Part shown: positions 19,664 through 31,022 of the stretch, one piece after another
Numbering within the stretch: the stretch's first letter is position 1
How the letters are laid out: each line of letters opens with the position of its first letter
Source of the DNA: Blepharisma stoltei
Lineage: Eukaryota; Ciliophora; Heterotrichea; Heterotrichida; Blepharismidae
DNA: 64,000 bases
Assembly: GCA_914767885.1 (NCBI GenBank)
Contig: CAJZBQ010000040.1
Coordinates: forward strand, 248,001-312,000
Reading direction: 5' to 3'
Made by a program: the position numbers and the translations under genes
Notes under the pieces: generated by a model
Databases searched by the model: none
Told to the model about the DNA's origin: nothing
Seen by the model: only the letters and a program-made list of their open reading frames with translations

Positions 19664-21799
19664 TTATTCTAATGCTATATTTCTCTTCTTATTATGAATT
19701 TCATTCGCAAATGCTTCAATTATTTGTAAAGATTTGAAATAAAGAACTTTTGCCTCATCAATAGAATCTGATATGGCGAGCACACCAAATCTTCCAAATT
19801 CTGCCGTAAAAGAAAAGTTATAGATAACTATTCCAATCATTCTATCTGAGTCGAATTGAAGCTCTACGTTAGAATTGATAAATTCAATGAAAAATCTAGG
19901 CGTAAGTCCTGCATAGATTTCATTTATCACGCAATCGTTTGCAAAATAATATTTAAATTTTCCTTCTTTACTTTTCAATAAGCCATCTTCAGTGATTTCA
20001 GAATTGATCAGCCTCTTTGCTGTCAAGAAGGGATGCGAGGTCCCAGTCCACCTTATATTAATTTCTATTGCATAAATATTTAAAGAATCATTTTCTTTTT
20101 TCACAACAAAATCAACCCCAAATCTTTCTCTACACCCTTTTCTTGACAAAATATTTCCTATTTTGGCAGTTTGGTTCATTATTTCTTGCCGATATTCATT
20201 TTTTGCTGGAAATTCACATCCCACATATTCTCTCTTACATAATTTTTCAATTATTTTCTATTCATTATATCTATTTTCTATAAAAATTGTCCATTACCTA
20301 TAGATTGCGAATATTCCAAGCCCTCTCAAACTATAGATTAACCCATGCAAAATTTGTTCATGAGTCGACAAGATTTCAACATCCCCATTTTGATAAATAA
20401 TCCCTTGGCACGATGGTGAAGAAAAAGCATCATCAATTCATATTTCCACCATAACTCCAAAATTCTGGATCTTCTGCTGATAAGATTCTCAATTTTCATT
20501 TGCAAACTGGAATTCTATTTTATTTTCTAATGCATCTCTAATAGATTCATGCAAATTTGTCCTATCGAAATACTTTGTATGCAAAAGACAAGTCCCAATT
20601 CCTCCAAGTCCATTATTCTGCTTTATGACAAATTTCACAATATTTAAAATGGCAGTTAGGGGTAGGATCTAGTCCTGCTCATCAGGCTAGCCCTATAGCT
20701 CACACCTTAATAGATCTCTATACCCCAGCAGAATACCGACCAGAAAAAATATGGTACAGGGCACCTGCCTTATACAGTATAAGCCTGATTAGCTGCCTTA
20801 AAACCATAAACGGAGACTTATCATTTTCGTTTTTACTTTCAAAAAAGCTGACAAGTACAAATTAGTTCTGAATATATTAAAATGGATGGCCAATAATGTT
20901 CTAAAATATTTCAGGGGCTATACAATCCTAATTTAATGAGAAAAGTCCAAGCTTCTTGAGAGTCTCGGCTTGAAGAGAGGAGGTCTGTGCTGAGGCTGGC
21001 ACAGACTAGAGAAGCCTGAAAGGGCTTGGTAACTTTAACGGTTCGACGGTTAGGCCGGTCTACCTACCTTTGTTCGGAGCTGTATCGTAGATGGATCTCA
21101 AGTAAAAGAAGACTTATAGGCACAGTTGTGCTAGAGAAATTCAATAAACATAAACATGACAAATTTAGTAATTTCTGAATTATTTTCAATATAGAGGGTG
21201 GATAAAGCTTCTATTAAGCCTTCTACACTTTTAATAACCCCACTGCTTTTTGGATGTGGGATTTCTGCTTCTGCGAATATTTCTTTATTGCCTGCTCTGG
21301 TAGCAAAATAAGAATAATGATAGTCATTAGCAAACAGCTGGACATTTAATTCATTGGCAAGCTCATATTCTAGGTTTGTACCAATATAGGTAACCATCAA
21401 CGATTTGGAAGGATTAATAAACTGCTTGATTTTTTCTATCAAAATTGGATGCCTATATAGCTTTTCTACTAGACATGATGAACTTGTATCGTCACAGCTT
21501 AAAAATAAAACGCGTTTTTTTAATTCTTTTGGGGTAAAGCTTGAATTTCGAGTAAGGAGCTGAATGTAATAAAGGATTGTTGATTTTTCTAAAGGTAAAC
21601 TTGTGGCATAAACGATTTTGATATTGGGATTGGTTAAGTATGAGAAATAATAAAAAAGCCTTTCTTCATAATTGTGTATTCCTTTAAATTTTGTAAGCTC
21701 GTTTGTAGGGAATGATAGGGATGGAATAACTATTATATATTCTGCGTTATCAAGTGTCGCATAGGTTTCTCTCCTTCTATCAGATTTATGATCCTCCAT
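19664..21799 (-). CDS. ATP-grasp protein related to PGM1/IQCH
   Basis: Exons 21799-21167, 20635-20336 and 20227-19664 give 499 codons. The N-terminal part (YIIVIPSLSF...) resembles the pre-ATP-grasp domain. The first junction yields EITKFVIKQNNGLGGIGT, an ATP-binding loop, and the second gives ILSTHEQILHGLIYVGCEF. The end has YAIEINIRWTGTSHPFLTA, matching the metal/ATP-binding EINxR..GTxHPF motif of PGM1-type peptide ligases and animal IQCH. It probably joins a carboxylate to an amine using ATP, or is a non-catalytic relative; the substrate is unknown. Two inserts interrupt it and both removals preserve frame. Confidence 0.75.
20228..20335. mobile_element. Short IES (108 bp)
   Basis: A shared TAT codon (plus-strand ATA at 20225-20227 and 20333-20335). 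Removal joins GGG TTA ATC TAT to GTG GGA TGT, giving HGLIYVGCEFPA as in the PGM1/IQCH family. The insert has stops in frame. Confidence 0.88.
20636..21166 (+). mobile_element. SINE-like retroposon, copy 4
   Basis: 531 bp including one copy of the 11-bp duplication ATGACAAATTT (20625-20635 and 21156-21166). It starts TATTTAAAATGGCAGTTAGG near 20640 and has GC-rich ends with an AT-rich middle; a second AAAATGGATGGCC start-like sequence at about 20880 suggests a dimer or nested copy. Removal restores KFVIKQNNGLGG in the host gene. The target duplication has no TA. Confidence 0.85.
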
Positions 21800-21865
21800 G
21801 CTGGGTTATTAATTGATAAGCAAATAATAATAATTTTTAGACAAAAAGCAACGGATTTATTAATA

Positions 21866-23673
21866 TTATGGCTTAGAAATTCTTTCATAAAAAGATTTGG
21901 CTTCCAGGATAATTTGTATTATAATCATCATTTCTTCTAACGAAAACCCTAACGATAGAGGGTCTGTATTGATATTCATCAACAAATCATTCCCAAACAC
22001 TATTGATCCGCATAACTTGCTACTTCTACATGCATCTGACGATGCTTTATTTCCTGACAAAAATGCATGGACTATTAGCTCTCTAGCTAAGTAGTCAACT
22101 TTGTCGTTTACCATTGAAAAATTGGCATCTGAAGTCCTGAAAACTACATAGTCATTTTTTAGGTGACAAGATAGCAGAGGACACATAACAGTCCCTTCAG
22201 TCACTTTTTCACATTGTTTTGGGATTGTTCCTTCAGATGACTCAGAATAATTCGTCCTTGCCTCACTTTTGAACTCTCCAGTCGTTAAATTAAATCTTGT
22301 AATTTCTAGATCTATAGGATTATGAATTTTCGACCGTATATGTAAAGAAGGCGACTGAATTGAGACCAAAAATGAGTCGACTGTTAGTTTTTCTGTATGA
22401 GAATGATGATTAATAGCATCTGAACAGTAAAATGGGCTCAATAGGAAATCTCTGCCCCAGGATCACCATGAATAAGATTCATCTTTATTTTCTGTTTGAA
22501 CAGGTGGAGGGGTTGCTTTTGAGAGTATCCCATAGAAATCTCTCATAAACATAGTATCATTTACCAAATTTAGCTTAACCTGTAGGGGAGCCAATAAAAA
22601 TTTAAGCTGTTGAGTAGATAAATCTTTGATAAGCTGAGCATTATGCGACTTATAATGAGAAATCGAATGCTCAGATGCTATATAAGACTGCAATACAAAA
22701 CTCTGACATCTGACTGTACAAAGCGAATATAGCGATGATGACTTAAATCCGTGGCATAAAGGGCAGCCTCAGCATTTGATTTTTTCAAATTTATGCATGA
22801 GAATTATTTCACTCACAGTATCGTCTGGGCTGCCTGACACAATTCTAAAATTCATATCAGTAAATTCAATTTTCCTTCATACTCTGTATCCAGCCCCTCC
22901 AGGTACTTGCACAAATGGATTTAAAAATTCCTCTTCCCAGTTTTCATTGGTCGTATACAATTTAAGCTTGTCTAAATTTAGCTGCCCAATATACAAAGCT
23001 TCTTCTCTTCCTCTTATAAGGACTGTTAAGTCCTGTATCTCTAAGTCCAGGTTTCCAATGATTTTGCTTACTCTCCTCTATGACTTGGAGCAAAAAGCTG
23101 TTCATGTTAAAAAAGGGCTAAAAATTTATTTATAGAATTTATCGATTCAGGGTTAAAATAATATTCAATTTGCACTGTCTGCTTAAAATAGAACAATATA
23201 TAGCAAATTGTGAAAATTAGCACACAATAATTTCAGCATCAAGATAGATTATTATTCCACTATAAAAAGTAACAATTTAAAGGGAGTTAACTTAATAAAA
23301 AATCAAAAAATTTTGTTTCAATTTAAAAGCGGTGATTTAATAAAGTTTCCTCTGATTCACTTACAGGCTGAATAGGATTATTGACAACAGTGTTTTCTGA
23401 CAAAGAAATTTCGATGAAAACTTGGCATAATTTTAGCTGTACAGATCTAGATGAGAGAGAAGTCCATGGGATTGACAATTCTATGCTATTTATTTCCCCA
23501 CTTATCATCCTAATATAAGGGAGATTCAATGATTTTGTGATGGCTAATGCATTTAGCTTGACATTTTCTAAAGCGATGTGGCCACTTCATAAGCTGAGTT
23601 TATTTATGTCGACGTTTGATAAGTATTCAGAAGCCACTCTTAGCAAGGCACTTCGGAGTAATGAAGCAATCAT
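21866..23673 (-). CDS. VPS13-like protein (chorein N-terminal domain)
   Basis: Exons 23673-23343 and 23070-21866 give 512 codons. The start MIASLLRSALLRVASEYLSN with SLWSGHIALENVKLN and GEINSIELSIPWTSL matches the chorein N-terminus of VPS13/ATG2 lipid-transfer proteins. The junction gives EETLSKIIGNLDLEIQDLTV, again as in VPS13. The family transports lipids at membrane contact sites. At 511 residues it is far shorter than VPS13, so it is a chorein-only or truncated member. Several Trp residues are TGA-encoded. A CWGCPLCHGF cysteine cluster in the middle is unusual. Confidence 0.8.
23071..23342. mobile_element. IES (272 bp) in the VPS13-like gene
   Basis: TA at 23069-23070 and 23341-23342. 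Removal joins GAA ACT TTA to AGC AAA ATC ATT GGA and gives ETLSKIIGNLDLEIQ. The right end, read inward, contains TTTTAAATTGAAACAAAATT, close to the end of the element at 4172; the left end begins TTACTCTCCTC. The ends are thus of the TTACTC type but poorly matched to each other. Confidence 0.85.
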
Positions 23674-23786
23674 TTTATATGAAATGTGAATTATCCGTTT
23701 ATTTATCATTCAAGAATTTATTGTTAATTTATGCTGAAGAAGCAAATATTGGCAATATTTAAGAAAATATGGAGAATTAGGATAAA

Positions 23787-24329
23787 TTAAAGGAAAATAG
23801 CATATAAATCATCATGTAAAATATTAAAAGAAGTCACATAAGGAGCCTCTTCAATGCCTTTTCCGAAATAAGCAGGTTTGAATTCTCCATTGATTCTTTT
23901 CAAAATTGAGTCGCGATATTCTTTGGAAGTCTTGGCTTTTCCAGCTTCATAAGGGCTTCCACTAAAACCGTCAGATATTCTTTCTGTCAAATACTTCCCT
24001 TGAGGAGAATTCGCAGGGAAAAAAGTTCGAATTTTTATTCTTGGGCTTGGGCTCCTAAGCTTGTGAGAAAATTCTTCAGTTGGCTTCATATAATTTCGCC
24101 TTGGAGAAACTGATTGGGAGTTATAAGACAGCCTATGTTTTTCAGGAGACTCTGAAGGGTATTTTGGGAATCTCTTTTTAAGAACCTGGGTCGTTATATT
24201 AGAATGTCGGATTGAGTGGAGTGTACATTTTTTTGGAGAATGCTCTTTTCAGGATAGCGGAGAGGTATAATAAAATTTGTTTAAACTGATAGGGAATGTA
24301 GGTGGTGGGTTTGCCCTATTCAGTTCCAT
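23787..24329 (-). CDS. Unknown Ser/Pro-rich protein
   Basis: 180 residues from MELNRANPPPTFPISLNKFY, with one TGA-Trp (SPLSWKEHSPKK). It contains repeated Ser-Pro and Arg motifs (KYPSESPEKHRLSYNSQSV, KLRSPSPRIKIRTFFPANSP), typical of ciliate low-complexity phosphoproteins. No domain was recognised. The open frame reaches 24329 once TGA is read as Trp. It lies 113 bp from the VPS13-like gene start on the same strand. Confidence 0.65.
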
Positions 24330-25012
24330 TTATGTTTATCATTTATATCTATAGGAGTCATATGCTCTCCAGTTTGATTTTAGAAAAATTATTTTATTGA
24401 ATAAAAATATTTAGTTTTAATATAATTTTTGGTGAGCTTTTGAGTAAATAAATTTGATTTAAAATTGCAATATCTTTTTAACTAATTCAATTTTTCTTGT
24501 GATTTAATGACATTTAAATGGAAATGAAAACTAATTGCATATGCTCCAAAACATAAATATCAATTCTCTATAAATACAGAAGCACATTCCGAATGTATTT
24601 GCTCCCCCTTTCCCTCTCCTTGGCCAGAGCTAGCAAAAAATTTTGTTAACTAAAATCTTTTATAAAAATATATTTTGATATATAAACGATAATTAGTATA
24701 ATGAAACCTCTAGCTAATTCTGTTCCATTTTTAACATCTTATAAATTTTAATTTTCGTTTTCCAGTTTTTTCAAATTTAGAAAAAAAATTTACATATAAT
24801 TTTTTAAAAAAAATTAAACCTTCTTCGTAAACAAATTCAAAAATTTGATCGTTTAAGGGGAGGGGAGTTAACTATACATTCTAAAGCTGCTTTAAAAGAT
24901 GTCTTTTTACAGATCAATATCAAAGCTATGCTTTATTTAAAAATTAATGACTAAGAGCATATTCCTCTATTTATCGAATAAAGTATTCATATTATGTCTT
25001 ATAAATCTTTAA
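24330..25012. other. Intergenic region with one TIR element
   Basis: No gene seen. It contains the element at 24596-24870. The last ~140 bp are probably the promoter/leader of the EF-hand gene. Confidence 0.4.
24596..24870. mobile_element. Intergenic IES-like element
   Basis: The left end TATTTGCTCCCCCTTTCCCT and the right end, read inward, TTAACTCCCCTCCCCTTAAA are TTACTCCCC-type termini with TA at the junctions. The inner AAAAATTTTGTTAAC and AAAATTTGATCG resemble subterminal parts of other elements. Boundaries are approximate because no gene frame tests them. Confidence 0.6.
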
Positions 25013-25453
25013 ATGGTTAGCATATCAGAGGAAGAAAAAAACGTGTTTGATATCCTTGACAAAGAACGTGTTGGCGCAATAGATATCAAAGATCTCGGCA
25101 GAGGACTTCGCGCACTCGGTCTCAACCCAACCGAAGAAGAAGTCCAAGGCTTCATTAAAGAAGCCCAGCAAGCTCCAGTCGGCAAGCTCCAATTTCCTGA
25201 ATTCCAAAGGCTCTCAGTCAAGTGCCGCAAATTAAGCATAACGAACCAAGAAGACGTTAGAAAGTTTTTCGAGAGTCTTGATACAAACCATGAAGGCTTT
25301 GTAAATGCAAATGATGTAAAAACAGCCTTGTTAGGCTCTGGAGAACCTTTAGAAGAAGCTGAGATTGACGCTGTCATAAAAGATTTTGATAAAGGGACTG
25401 GAAGAATTAACGTAAGAGAGCTGGTAGAAGGGCTATTCAAAGTAAGTCATTAA
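25013..25453 (+). CDS. EF-hand protein, calmodulin/centrin-like
   Basis: 146 residues with the two-lobe plan of the calmodulin superfamily. Helices and loops are visible as VFDILDKERVGAIDIKDLG, FFESLDTNHEGFVNANDVK and IKDFDKGTGRINVRELVEG; the second loop in the N-lobe is degenerate. Several Ca2+-coordinating positions are replaced (for example DKERVGAID lacks the usual D-x-D-G pattern), so Ca2+ affinity may be low. It lies 13 bp upstream of the dynein intermediate chain gene on the same strand. Possibly a light chain or centrin-like cytoskeletal protein. No intron or IES. Confidence 0.85.
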   Translation: MVSISEEEKNVFDILDKERVGAIDIKDLGRGLRALGLNPTEEEVQGFIKEAQQAPVGKLQFPEFQRLSVKCRKLSITNQEDVRKFFESLDTNHEGFVNANDVKTALLGSGEPLEEAEIDAVIKDFDKGTGRINVRELVEGLFKVSH

Positions 25454-25466
25454 TTCTTATTAATAA

Positions 25467-27246
25467 ATGTCCGCTGCTCGTGCTAGTCTGGAAGAAACTA
25501 AGAAAAGAAGGGAAGAACTGCAGAAAAAGATTGCAGCGACTAAACAGGCTGCTGAAAGACCTGTGGAAAGAAAACCTGCAGCTTCAATGAGGCCGCCACG
25601 AAGCCAAATGCCGAGCTCTCAGGTAAGCTTTACGGAAATTATGAAAGAAATTGAAAAGATTCCGGAAAATAAACCTGTTGTACAGTCGCTGTCGCCTGAA
25701 AGAGATAAAAATAGCAGCAAGCCTGTTTTAGCTCATGCAAAATTATATGAATTAGCTATCAGTGGAAGACCTAAACCTGAAAAAGTTCAAGCTGAAGTGC
25801 AAGTTGACATCCCAAAGGAACAAAAAGTCCCCGAGCCTCAACTAAATACTGTTGAAGATAACAACAAAGATGAATACGATGAAGATTCTGATGTAGAAAT
25901 GGACGAAAAAAGTCCTGAAAAATCTTCAGAATATGACCCTGAGGTGGTAAATAGAATTATCGAATCAGTTGATTTCAACGAATTCTTTAAAAAATCAACA
26001 AGGCTTGTAGAAAGAAGCTTAGGAAAAGAAAAGATAGAAAATGAATGAAAGACAGAATCAAACGGAAATATCAAATCCTTACTAACTCTCTATGATCCAA
26101 AACTCTGTGATGAAAAAAGCGTTACCTCTTTACAATGGTCACCTTTATATAAAGAGTTACTATTAGCATCATACATAAGAACCACCCAGACAGTGTCTCA
26201 GGTCCCTAGAGGCTTAGTGTGCATTTGGTCACTATCTTTAAATACCCGGCCAGAATTTATACTAAATTGCCAATCTTCTGTTACTGCAGCCAGCTTCAAC
26301 CGCTTCGATCACAACTTGGTAATTGGGGGCACTTATTCCGGCCAAATCGTAGTTTGGGATTTAAGGGCCAAATCTCAGCCAATCCAACGCACTCCTCCTA
26401 TGGCAGAAAGTCATAGTCACCCTGTCTATTCTTTATCAATAATTGGCTCTCAACATGCAAATAATATTGTATCTGCCTCAAATGACGGGAAAGTTTGTGT
26501 ATGGTCTCTTAACATGTTTCATACCCCTACCTCTTCGTTTGAAATGAAATCCCGTGTTAAAGATGTAGGCTGCACAACTATGGCTTTTCCTGCCAATGAA
26601 ACTAATGTATTTTATGTCGGCGCTGAAGATGGGAGCATTTTCCAAACACAGCTGCATGGTAGCAAGCTTGTGGATTCTGGTACTGAGACTTATGAAGGAC
26701 ATTTTGGACCTATAACAGGGCTTGATATACACCCGATAGGAGAAAATGTATTTACAGATATTGCTGGGAATTTATTACTGTCAAGCTCAGTAGATTGGAC
26801 AGTGAAGTTGTGGAATTTGAAGGCAGGAAAACAGCCAATTTTTTCATTTGATGCTTATGATGATTATGTGTTCGATGTGAAATGGAATCCACATCATCCT
26901 TCAATGTTTGCGGTAATTGATGGGAGTGGGTATTTATGCTGGACTAAACTAAATTTGATAATAAATAGAAAATATAATTATTAAAATAAAATTACTATTG
27001 GGATATAACTAAATAAATAAACATAGAATAGATTTTTGGAACTTGAATAAAGATACAGAAATGCCTGATATCAGACTTAAGACTGGAAACAGTGTGCTGA
27101 ATCATTTAGCCTGGGCCTCTGAAAGCACTCAGTTGGCAACTGGAAACTGCGATGGACAGCTTGTCCTGTATAAGCTTAGTAAAGAATATGCACACGGAAC
27201 TGCTGAAGATTGGGACAAAATGGAAGCAATGTTTGCTGTTGACTAG
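25467..27246 (+). CDS. Cytoplasmic dynein intermediate chain
   Basis: Exons 25467-26936 and 27031-27246 give 562 codons. The N-terminus (MSAARASLEETKKRREELQK) is the coiled coil that binds dynactin p150. An acidic/disordered linker follows, then YDPEVVNRIIESVDF and a WD40 propeller (VWDLRAKSQP, VCVWSLNMF, VKLWNLKAGKQP). Removal of the IES gives DGSGYLDFWNLNKDTEMP, the well-conserved last blade of dynein intermediate chains. TGA encodes a Trp after KEKIENE. The protein links dynein heavy chains to cargo and regulators. Confidence 0.93.
26937..27030. mobile_element. Short IES (94 bp)
   Basis: TA at 26935-26936 and 27029-27030. Removal converts GGG TAT TTA TGC... into GGG TAT TTA GAT TTT TGG AAC, giving GYLDFWNLNKD. 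Several in-frame stops are in the insert, and it does not start with GT. Confidence 0.92.
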
Positions 27247-27493
27247 ATAAATAATTGAATTTATGATAAACTAGCTTATTTTATTATTTTATTTTAATAT
27301 TAATTATCAAAATCACTCAACTTTTCAGAAATAATAAATGGCAACTTTTTCATAGAAAATAATGAAAATAATATTCTGGATATCTAATAAGTATCTGCTA
27401 TATATCTCTTTAGAATTCAATTTAAAAATATAATTTCTTCTTGAAATCCTCTCTATTTTCATCTAATAAAATATCATTTAAAATAATTTAACA

Positions 27494-28177
27494 ATGGATG
27501 ATTTTCTGAAAGACCTAGATAGCGCACAACGAAAAAAAAATCTCCTACAGCAATTTCTAGTTGAGAGAGAGTCCCAACAAAAATCCGGGCAAAGTGTAGG
27601 ACTTCTCAATGAAAAAATCCGAGGCGGCTTATCAGATCTCACAGTTATTCTTGACTCTCTTCAAAATCAAGTGATTTTATACGACAAAGATCCCTCAAAA
27701 TACAAAATGGCTCCAAAAGAAATAGAAAGAAGAAAAGCTTTGGTCCAAGAACTTGAAGCTGAATTCAACATAATTCAAGACAAAAACAAAGAAGCCTACA
27801 GAGCATCGAGAAATGCCCCAGTCGTCAATATCAAAAGGGATAAGTATGGAGAAGAGACAGCAGAGACTAAAAATCTGTCAAATCAAGACTTAAAATCAGC
27901 CAAAGCCCAGATGTTGAAAGATCAAGACGTGGTGGTTGACCAATTGATTGGGGTTAGCGATAATTTGCTTGTAGCTGCACAAGGAATTGGAGATGAGGTG
28001 GATTTACATAATGCACTGCTGGATAGTGTGGATAAGAATGTTGATCATACCCAAGCGAAAATGGATAGGACGCAATTTAGGATGAAAGAGTTAATAATGA
28101 AGTCATCTGACTCCTGCTTGCTACTTATAGTGGTTATTTTAATTGTAGCAATAGTCCTGGTTTTAGTTTTATTATAG
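27494..28177 (+). CDS. SNARE protein with C-terminal anchor
   Basis: 227 residues. The N-terminal half is helical and charged. The SNARE helix runs through DVVVDQLIGVSDNLLVAAQG and IGDEVDLHNALLDSVDKNVD to QAKMDRTQFRMKELI, followed by a C-terminal membrane anchor (LLLIVVILIVAIVLVLVLL). Pattern and position suggest a Qc (syntaxin-6/8/SYP-like) SNARE for vesicle fusion. In my alignment with syntaxin-6 the zero-layer Gln is replaced by His (DLHNALL), which needs checking. No intron or IES. Confidence 0.8.
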   Translation: MDDFLKDLDSAQRKKNLLQQFLVERESQQKSGQSVGLLNEKIRGGLSDLTVILDSLQNQVILYDKDPSKYKMAPKEIERRKALVQELEAEFNIIQDKNKEAYRASRNAPVVNIKRDKYGEETAETKNLSNQDLKSAKAQMLKDQDVVVDQLIGVSDNLLVAAQGIGDEVDLHNALLDSVDKNVDHTQAKMDRTQFRMKELIMKSSDSCLLLIVVILIVAIVLVLVLL

Positions 28178-28295
28178 AATTAACTACTTTGAAAATATAA
28201 GATGTAGTTACAGGTTTAATTAATAAGCATAAACCAAATAAATTATATCACTATATATTGTTGCTTTAGTTGAGACTCAAGCCATCTTTTTCTCT

Positions 28296-30170
28296 TTAAA
28301 AGCTTAATCAGGAGCTTTTTTCTGTCTGATCTGAGACATTCATCATATCAGATGTTTGCATACATATAACAATTTTGTGCAGTTGGATAACCATTATAGC
28401 TTCTTTCGCGTTTTTCTGTATTGTTATGCCTTTTTTGAGGGCACTAACCTGATCTACATTTTTATTGCCTTAGATTTTTTAGATAAGCGAAGACTTTTTA
28501 ATAATCAATTAATTTAGTTTTAAAATTTTTTAAACCTTAAAAATGATTTAATTCTTTAAGAGAAGGACAATTTTCAGCGCTCATGCTTGATGCCCTTGCT
28601 TCATGCGATTAATGGTCCTGGAATTCGAAATAAGGAGATCTGAGGCAATTCATAAAGACCTTGGAGAAATTTTTCAATTCTTATAATGTCCATCTTTATT
28701 AGAAAATTTTATTGCAATTGATAAAATTTATCGAGTTAAGTGGGCGAAGCTGTACCAAGGATATTATAACATGCTTAAAAGTATTTTCACAGTGACAAGA
28801 ACAGAGGCAACTCATAAAAAAATTGAGAAAATTTTAATTTTTTAATTCCGAAGGTCATCTTTGTGATAAAATTTAATTGTAAGATAGACTTAAAGTGGGC
28901 AGGATAATTAAATCATATTTATAACATCCTTATACTGATAATATTAGGCAAAACTCATAAAGACTTGACAGATCTCCTTATTTCGAGCTCCAGGACCATT
29001 AATCGCATGAAGAAAGAGTATTAAGCATGAGCGCTGAAAATTGTCCTTCTCTTAAAGAATTAAGGTTTAAAAGTTTCAAAATTAAATTAATTGATAATTC
29101 AAAGGTCTTAGCTTATCTAAAATCTAAGACAATAAAAACTGTAGAAGAAGCTAGTGCCCTCAAAGATAGATTTTCCATAATACTACGGAAAAGCACGAAA
29201 GAAGCTATAATGGTGTCGTTTCTGACTTTGAATGCTTGGTTATTCCAATAGATTTTTTGGTCAAGAACTTTGATTAATTGATTAAATTCAATGATTCTTT
29301 TGTTCAAGCACTCTAGCTCAGCTCTCATTTCTTGCATATTTTCTATTTGAATATATTGCGCAGCATTGAAAACAATTATTATGCTTATACACATAAAGTA
29401 TATTTTAAAAATAAATATACAATTACATTTTTATTAATATTATCAAACCTATTTATATTTATTATATATTTTGCAATAGGCCCATCAGGATTTTGTTTTT
29501 CTTTTTTCATCAATTTTTTAATTATTTTTGCATCAATTGGGACAATTTTAAATCCGTTGAACTTGTCTTTGATTCCTATAAAAATTGGCATGCAGTCTTC
29601 ATCTCTATTTCTTTTCTTTGGTGATTGGCTATATGGAAGAGATGGAGGCATAATCATTTTTTGGTTTTTAATTGCAGATTCATGCGGAGGATTAAAAGAG
29701 CGTTTTTCATTTTGATTTTCAAAGTCTAATGATGCCAATAGGGGACTTAAATCGCTTAACATTTTGCTTCTGCTCTCTACTGTGCCATTATTGAAATTTG
29801 CAATAACTATATTATTGCAGTTAATATTGTTAATAGGAAGACTTGCATTGGAAATCTGATTAGGAGGATTTTGATAATTGAAATCATCAGAGCTGCTCAT
29901 GCCGAAATTTTTAATATGATTTTCATTGAAAATTCGATTAGGGATTCCTTGAATATTGAGGTCTTTAAAAATATTAAGGGAACTGCTCATTTCAATATCT
30001 TCTTTTTTATCCTTTACTTTGCTTTCTTTATTTCCTAAAGATAAGCTGAAGAACCCTTCTTCAAGAGTACCGAATTTTCTTTTCTTCTGTGGGGTATGCA
30101 TATAAGGGTTATAGACTCCATTGCTCCTACTATCGTATCCTTGGTAAACATATGATGGGTAGCTATGCAT
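28296..30170 (-). CDS. Unknown protein with C-terminal coiled coil
   Basis: Exons 30170-29469, 29355-29210 and 28398-28296 give 317 codons. The N-terminal 230 residues are Asn/Ser/Pro-rich (MHSYPSYVYQGYDSRSNGVY, SLPYSQSPKKRNRDEDCMP). After the first junction the frame GPIAKYIQIENMQEMRAELE continues into a coiled coil (LNKRIIEFNQLIKVLDQK). The second junction gives RNDTIIMVIQLHKIVICMQT and ends WLSF. No family was recognised. Both junctions keep frame and remove stops, which supports the model. Confidence 0.7.
28399..29209. mobile_element. Large inverted-repeat IES (811 bp)
   Basis: Flanked by TATA (28395-28398 and 29206-29209). The arms are about 300-350 bp each and inverted. Left GCTTCTTTCGCG matches right CGTGCTTTTCC.../...CGAAAGAAGC. 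The blocks GAGAAGGACAATTTTCAGCG (28560) and CGCTGAAAATTGTCCTTCTC (29033), and ATTAATGGTCCTGGAATTCG (28608) and GAGCTCCAGGACCATTAATC (28983), are near reverse complements. Removal restores RNDTIIMVIQL in the unknown coiled-coil gene. Confidence 0.85.
29356..29468. mobile_element. Short IES (113 bp)
   Basis: Direct repeat ATATA (29351-29355 and 29464-29468). Removal joins GCA AAA TAT to ATT CAA ATA GAA and gives IAKYIQIENMQEM, moving from the Pro/Asn-rich part into the coiled coil. The insert has several stops. Confidence 0.85.
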
Positions 30171-30386
30171 GATATTTATTTAGAGTTAAGCCCCAAAATT
30201 ATTTTGATGATATTTGTATGTTAGCTTGCTACAGACCTAAGCCGTTTTGGATTTCTAGATTTCATTTTTGATTATTTTATAATTTCGTTTCAATATAAAC
30301 ATTATTGATATTAATTTTATTTATTGGCTTTATTTAAAAGCTTCAACAATATTTAACGCGTGTTTAGGAGAAATCCTTAGTTAAAT

Positions 30387-31022
30387 TTAAGCTTCTAAGT
30401 TGGCTCTGGTCTCAAGATAGTGCTTCAAGGTTGGTGATGATTCCAAAAGTCTGGTAGCCCATGCTCTGAGTTTTGGTGCGTTAGTTTCAACAGCTGGAGC
30501 TCCTTTGGCAGCCTTTTCTTCACGGAGTAAGTAATCCCACACAGTTTGGAAGACTGCGAAATCAGCTAAGGAAATGGAATCTCCAACGAACCATCCGTTT
30601 CCTCCGTTGTTTCTTTCAAGTCTTGCTTCAGCTCTTCTAAGCCATTCTGGGAGTTTTTCTGAGAAGATCTTGTTAATAGCTTCCTCGTCCTTGTTGAATT
30701 TAGCTTTGAAGTATTCAGAGATGATGTCTTCTCTAAGGTCAACAAGTGATTCGACCCAGTAGACATCAGTTGGGCTGTTTGGATAGTATCCAAACTTCTG
30801 GCATAAGTATCTGGCAATGGCTTTGCTCTGGACCATTCTAATTCCATCGATTTCAAGAACAGGCAATTGACCGAATTCAGCAACACCTGAGCTCTTAAGG
30901 GCTGGCCATTCACCGAACTCAACTCTGTGATCTGTGAATTGGGTGCCATGATAGTGAAGAATGTATCTAGCAAGTTCTCCTCTTCCATAGAGATTGAAAT
31001 AGTGGAGTGTTATATCTGCCAT
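30387..31022 (-). CDS. Glutathione S-transferase (sigma/mu-like)
   Basis: About 211 residues from MADITLHYFNLYGRGELARY (Met at 31022; an upstream in-frame Met at 31052 would add ten residues before the normal start). The thioredoxin-like N-domain has the catalytic Tyr region (HYFNLYGRGE), the GSH-binding GQLPVLEIDG with cis-Pro and the QSKAIARYLCQKFG motif. The all-helical C-domain has GNGWFVGDSISLADFAVFQT. It conjugates glutathione to electrophiles, or may act as a prostaglandin/peroxide enzyme as other sigma members do. No interruption. Confidence 0.92.
   Translation of the reverse strand: MADITLHYFNLYGRGELARYILHYHGTQFTDHRVEFGEWPALKSSGVAEFGQLPVLEIDGIRMVQSKAIARYLCQKFGYYPNSPTDVYWVESLVDLREDIISEYFKAKFNKDEEAINKIFSEKLPEWLRRAEARLERNNGGNGWFVGDSISLADFAVFQTVWDYLLREEKAAKGAPAVETNAPKLRAWATRLLESSPTLKHYLETRANLEA

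Noticed and set aside
26219-26416. Overlapping frames inside the dynein intermediate chain and similar shadows in other genes
   Set aside because: The main frames carry WD40 or other family motifs; overlapping ones do not.
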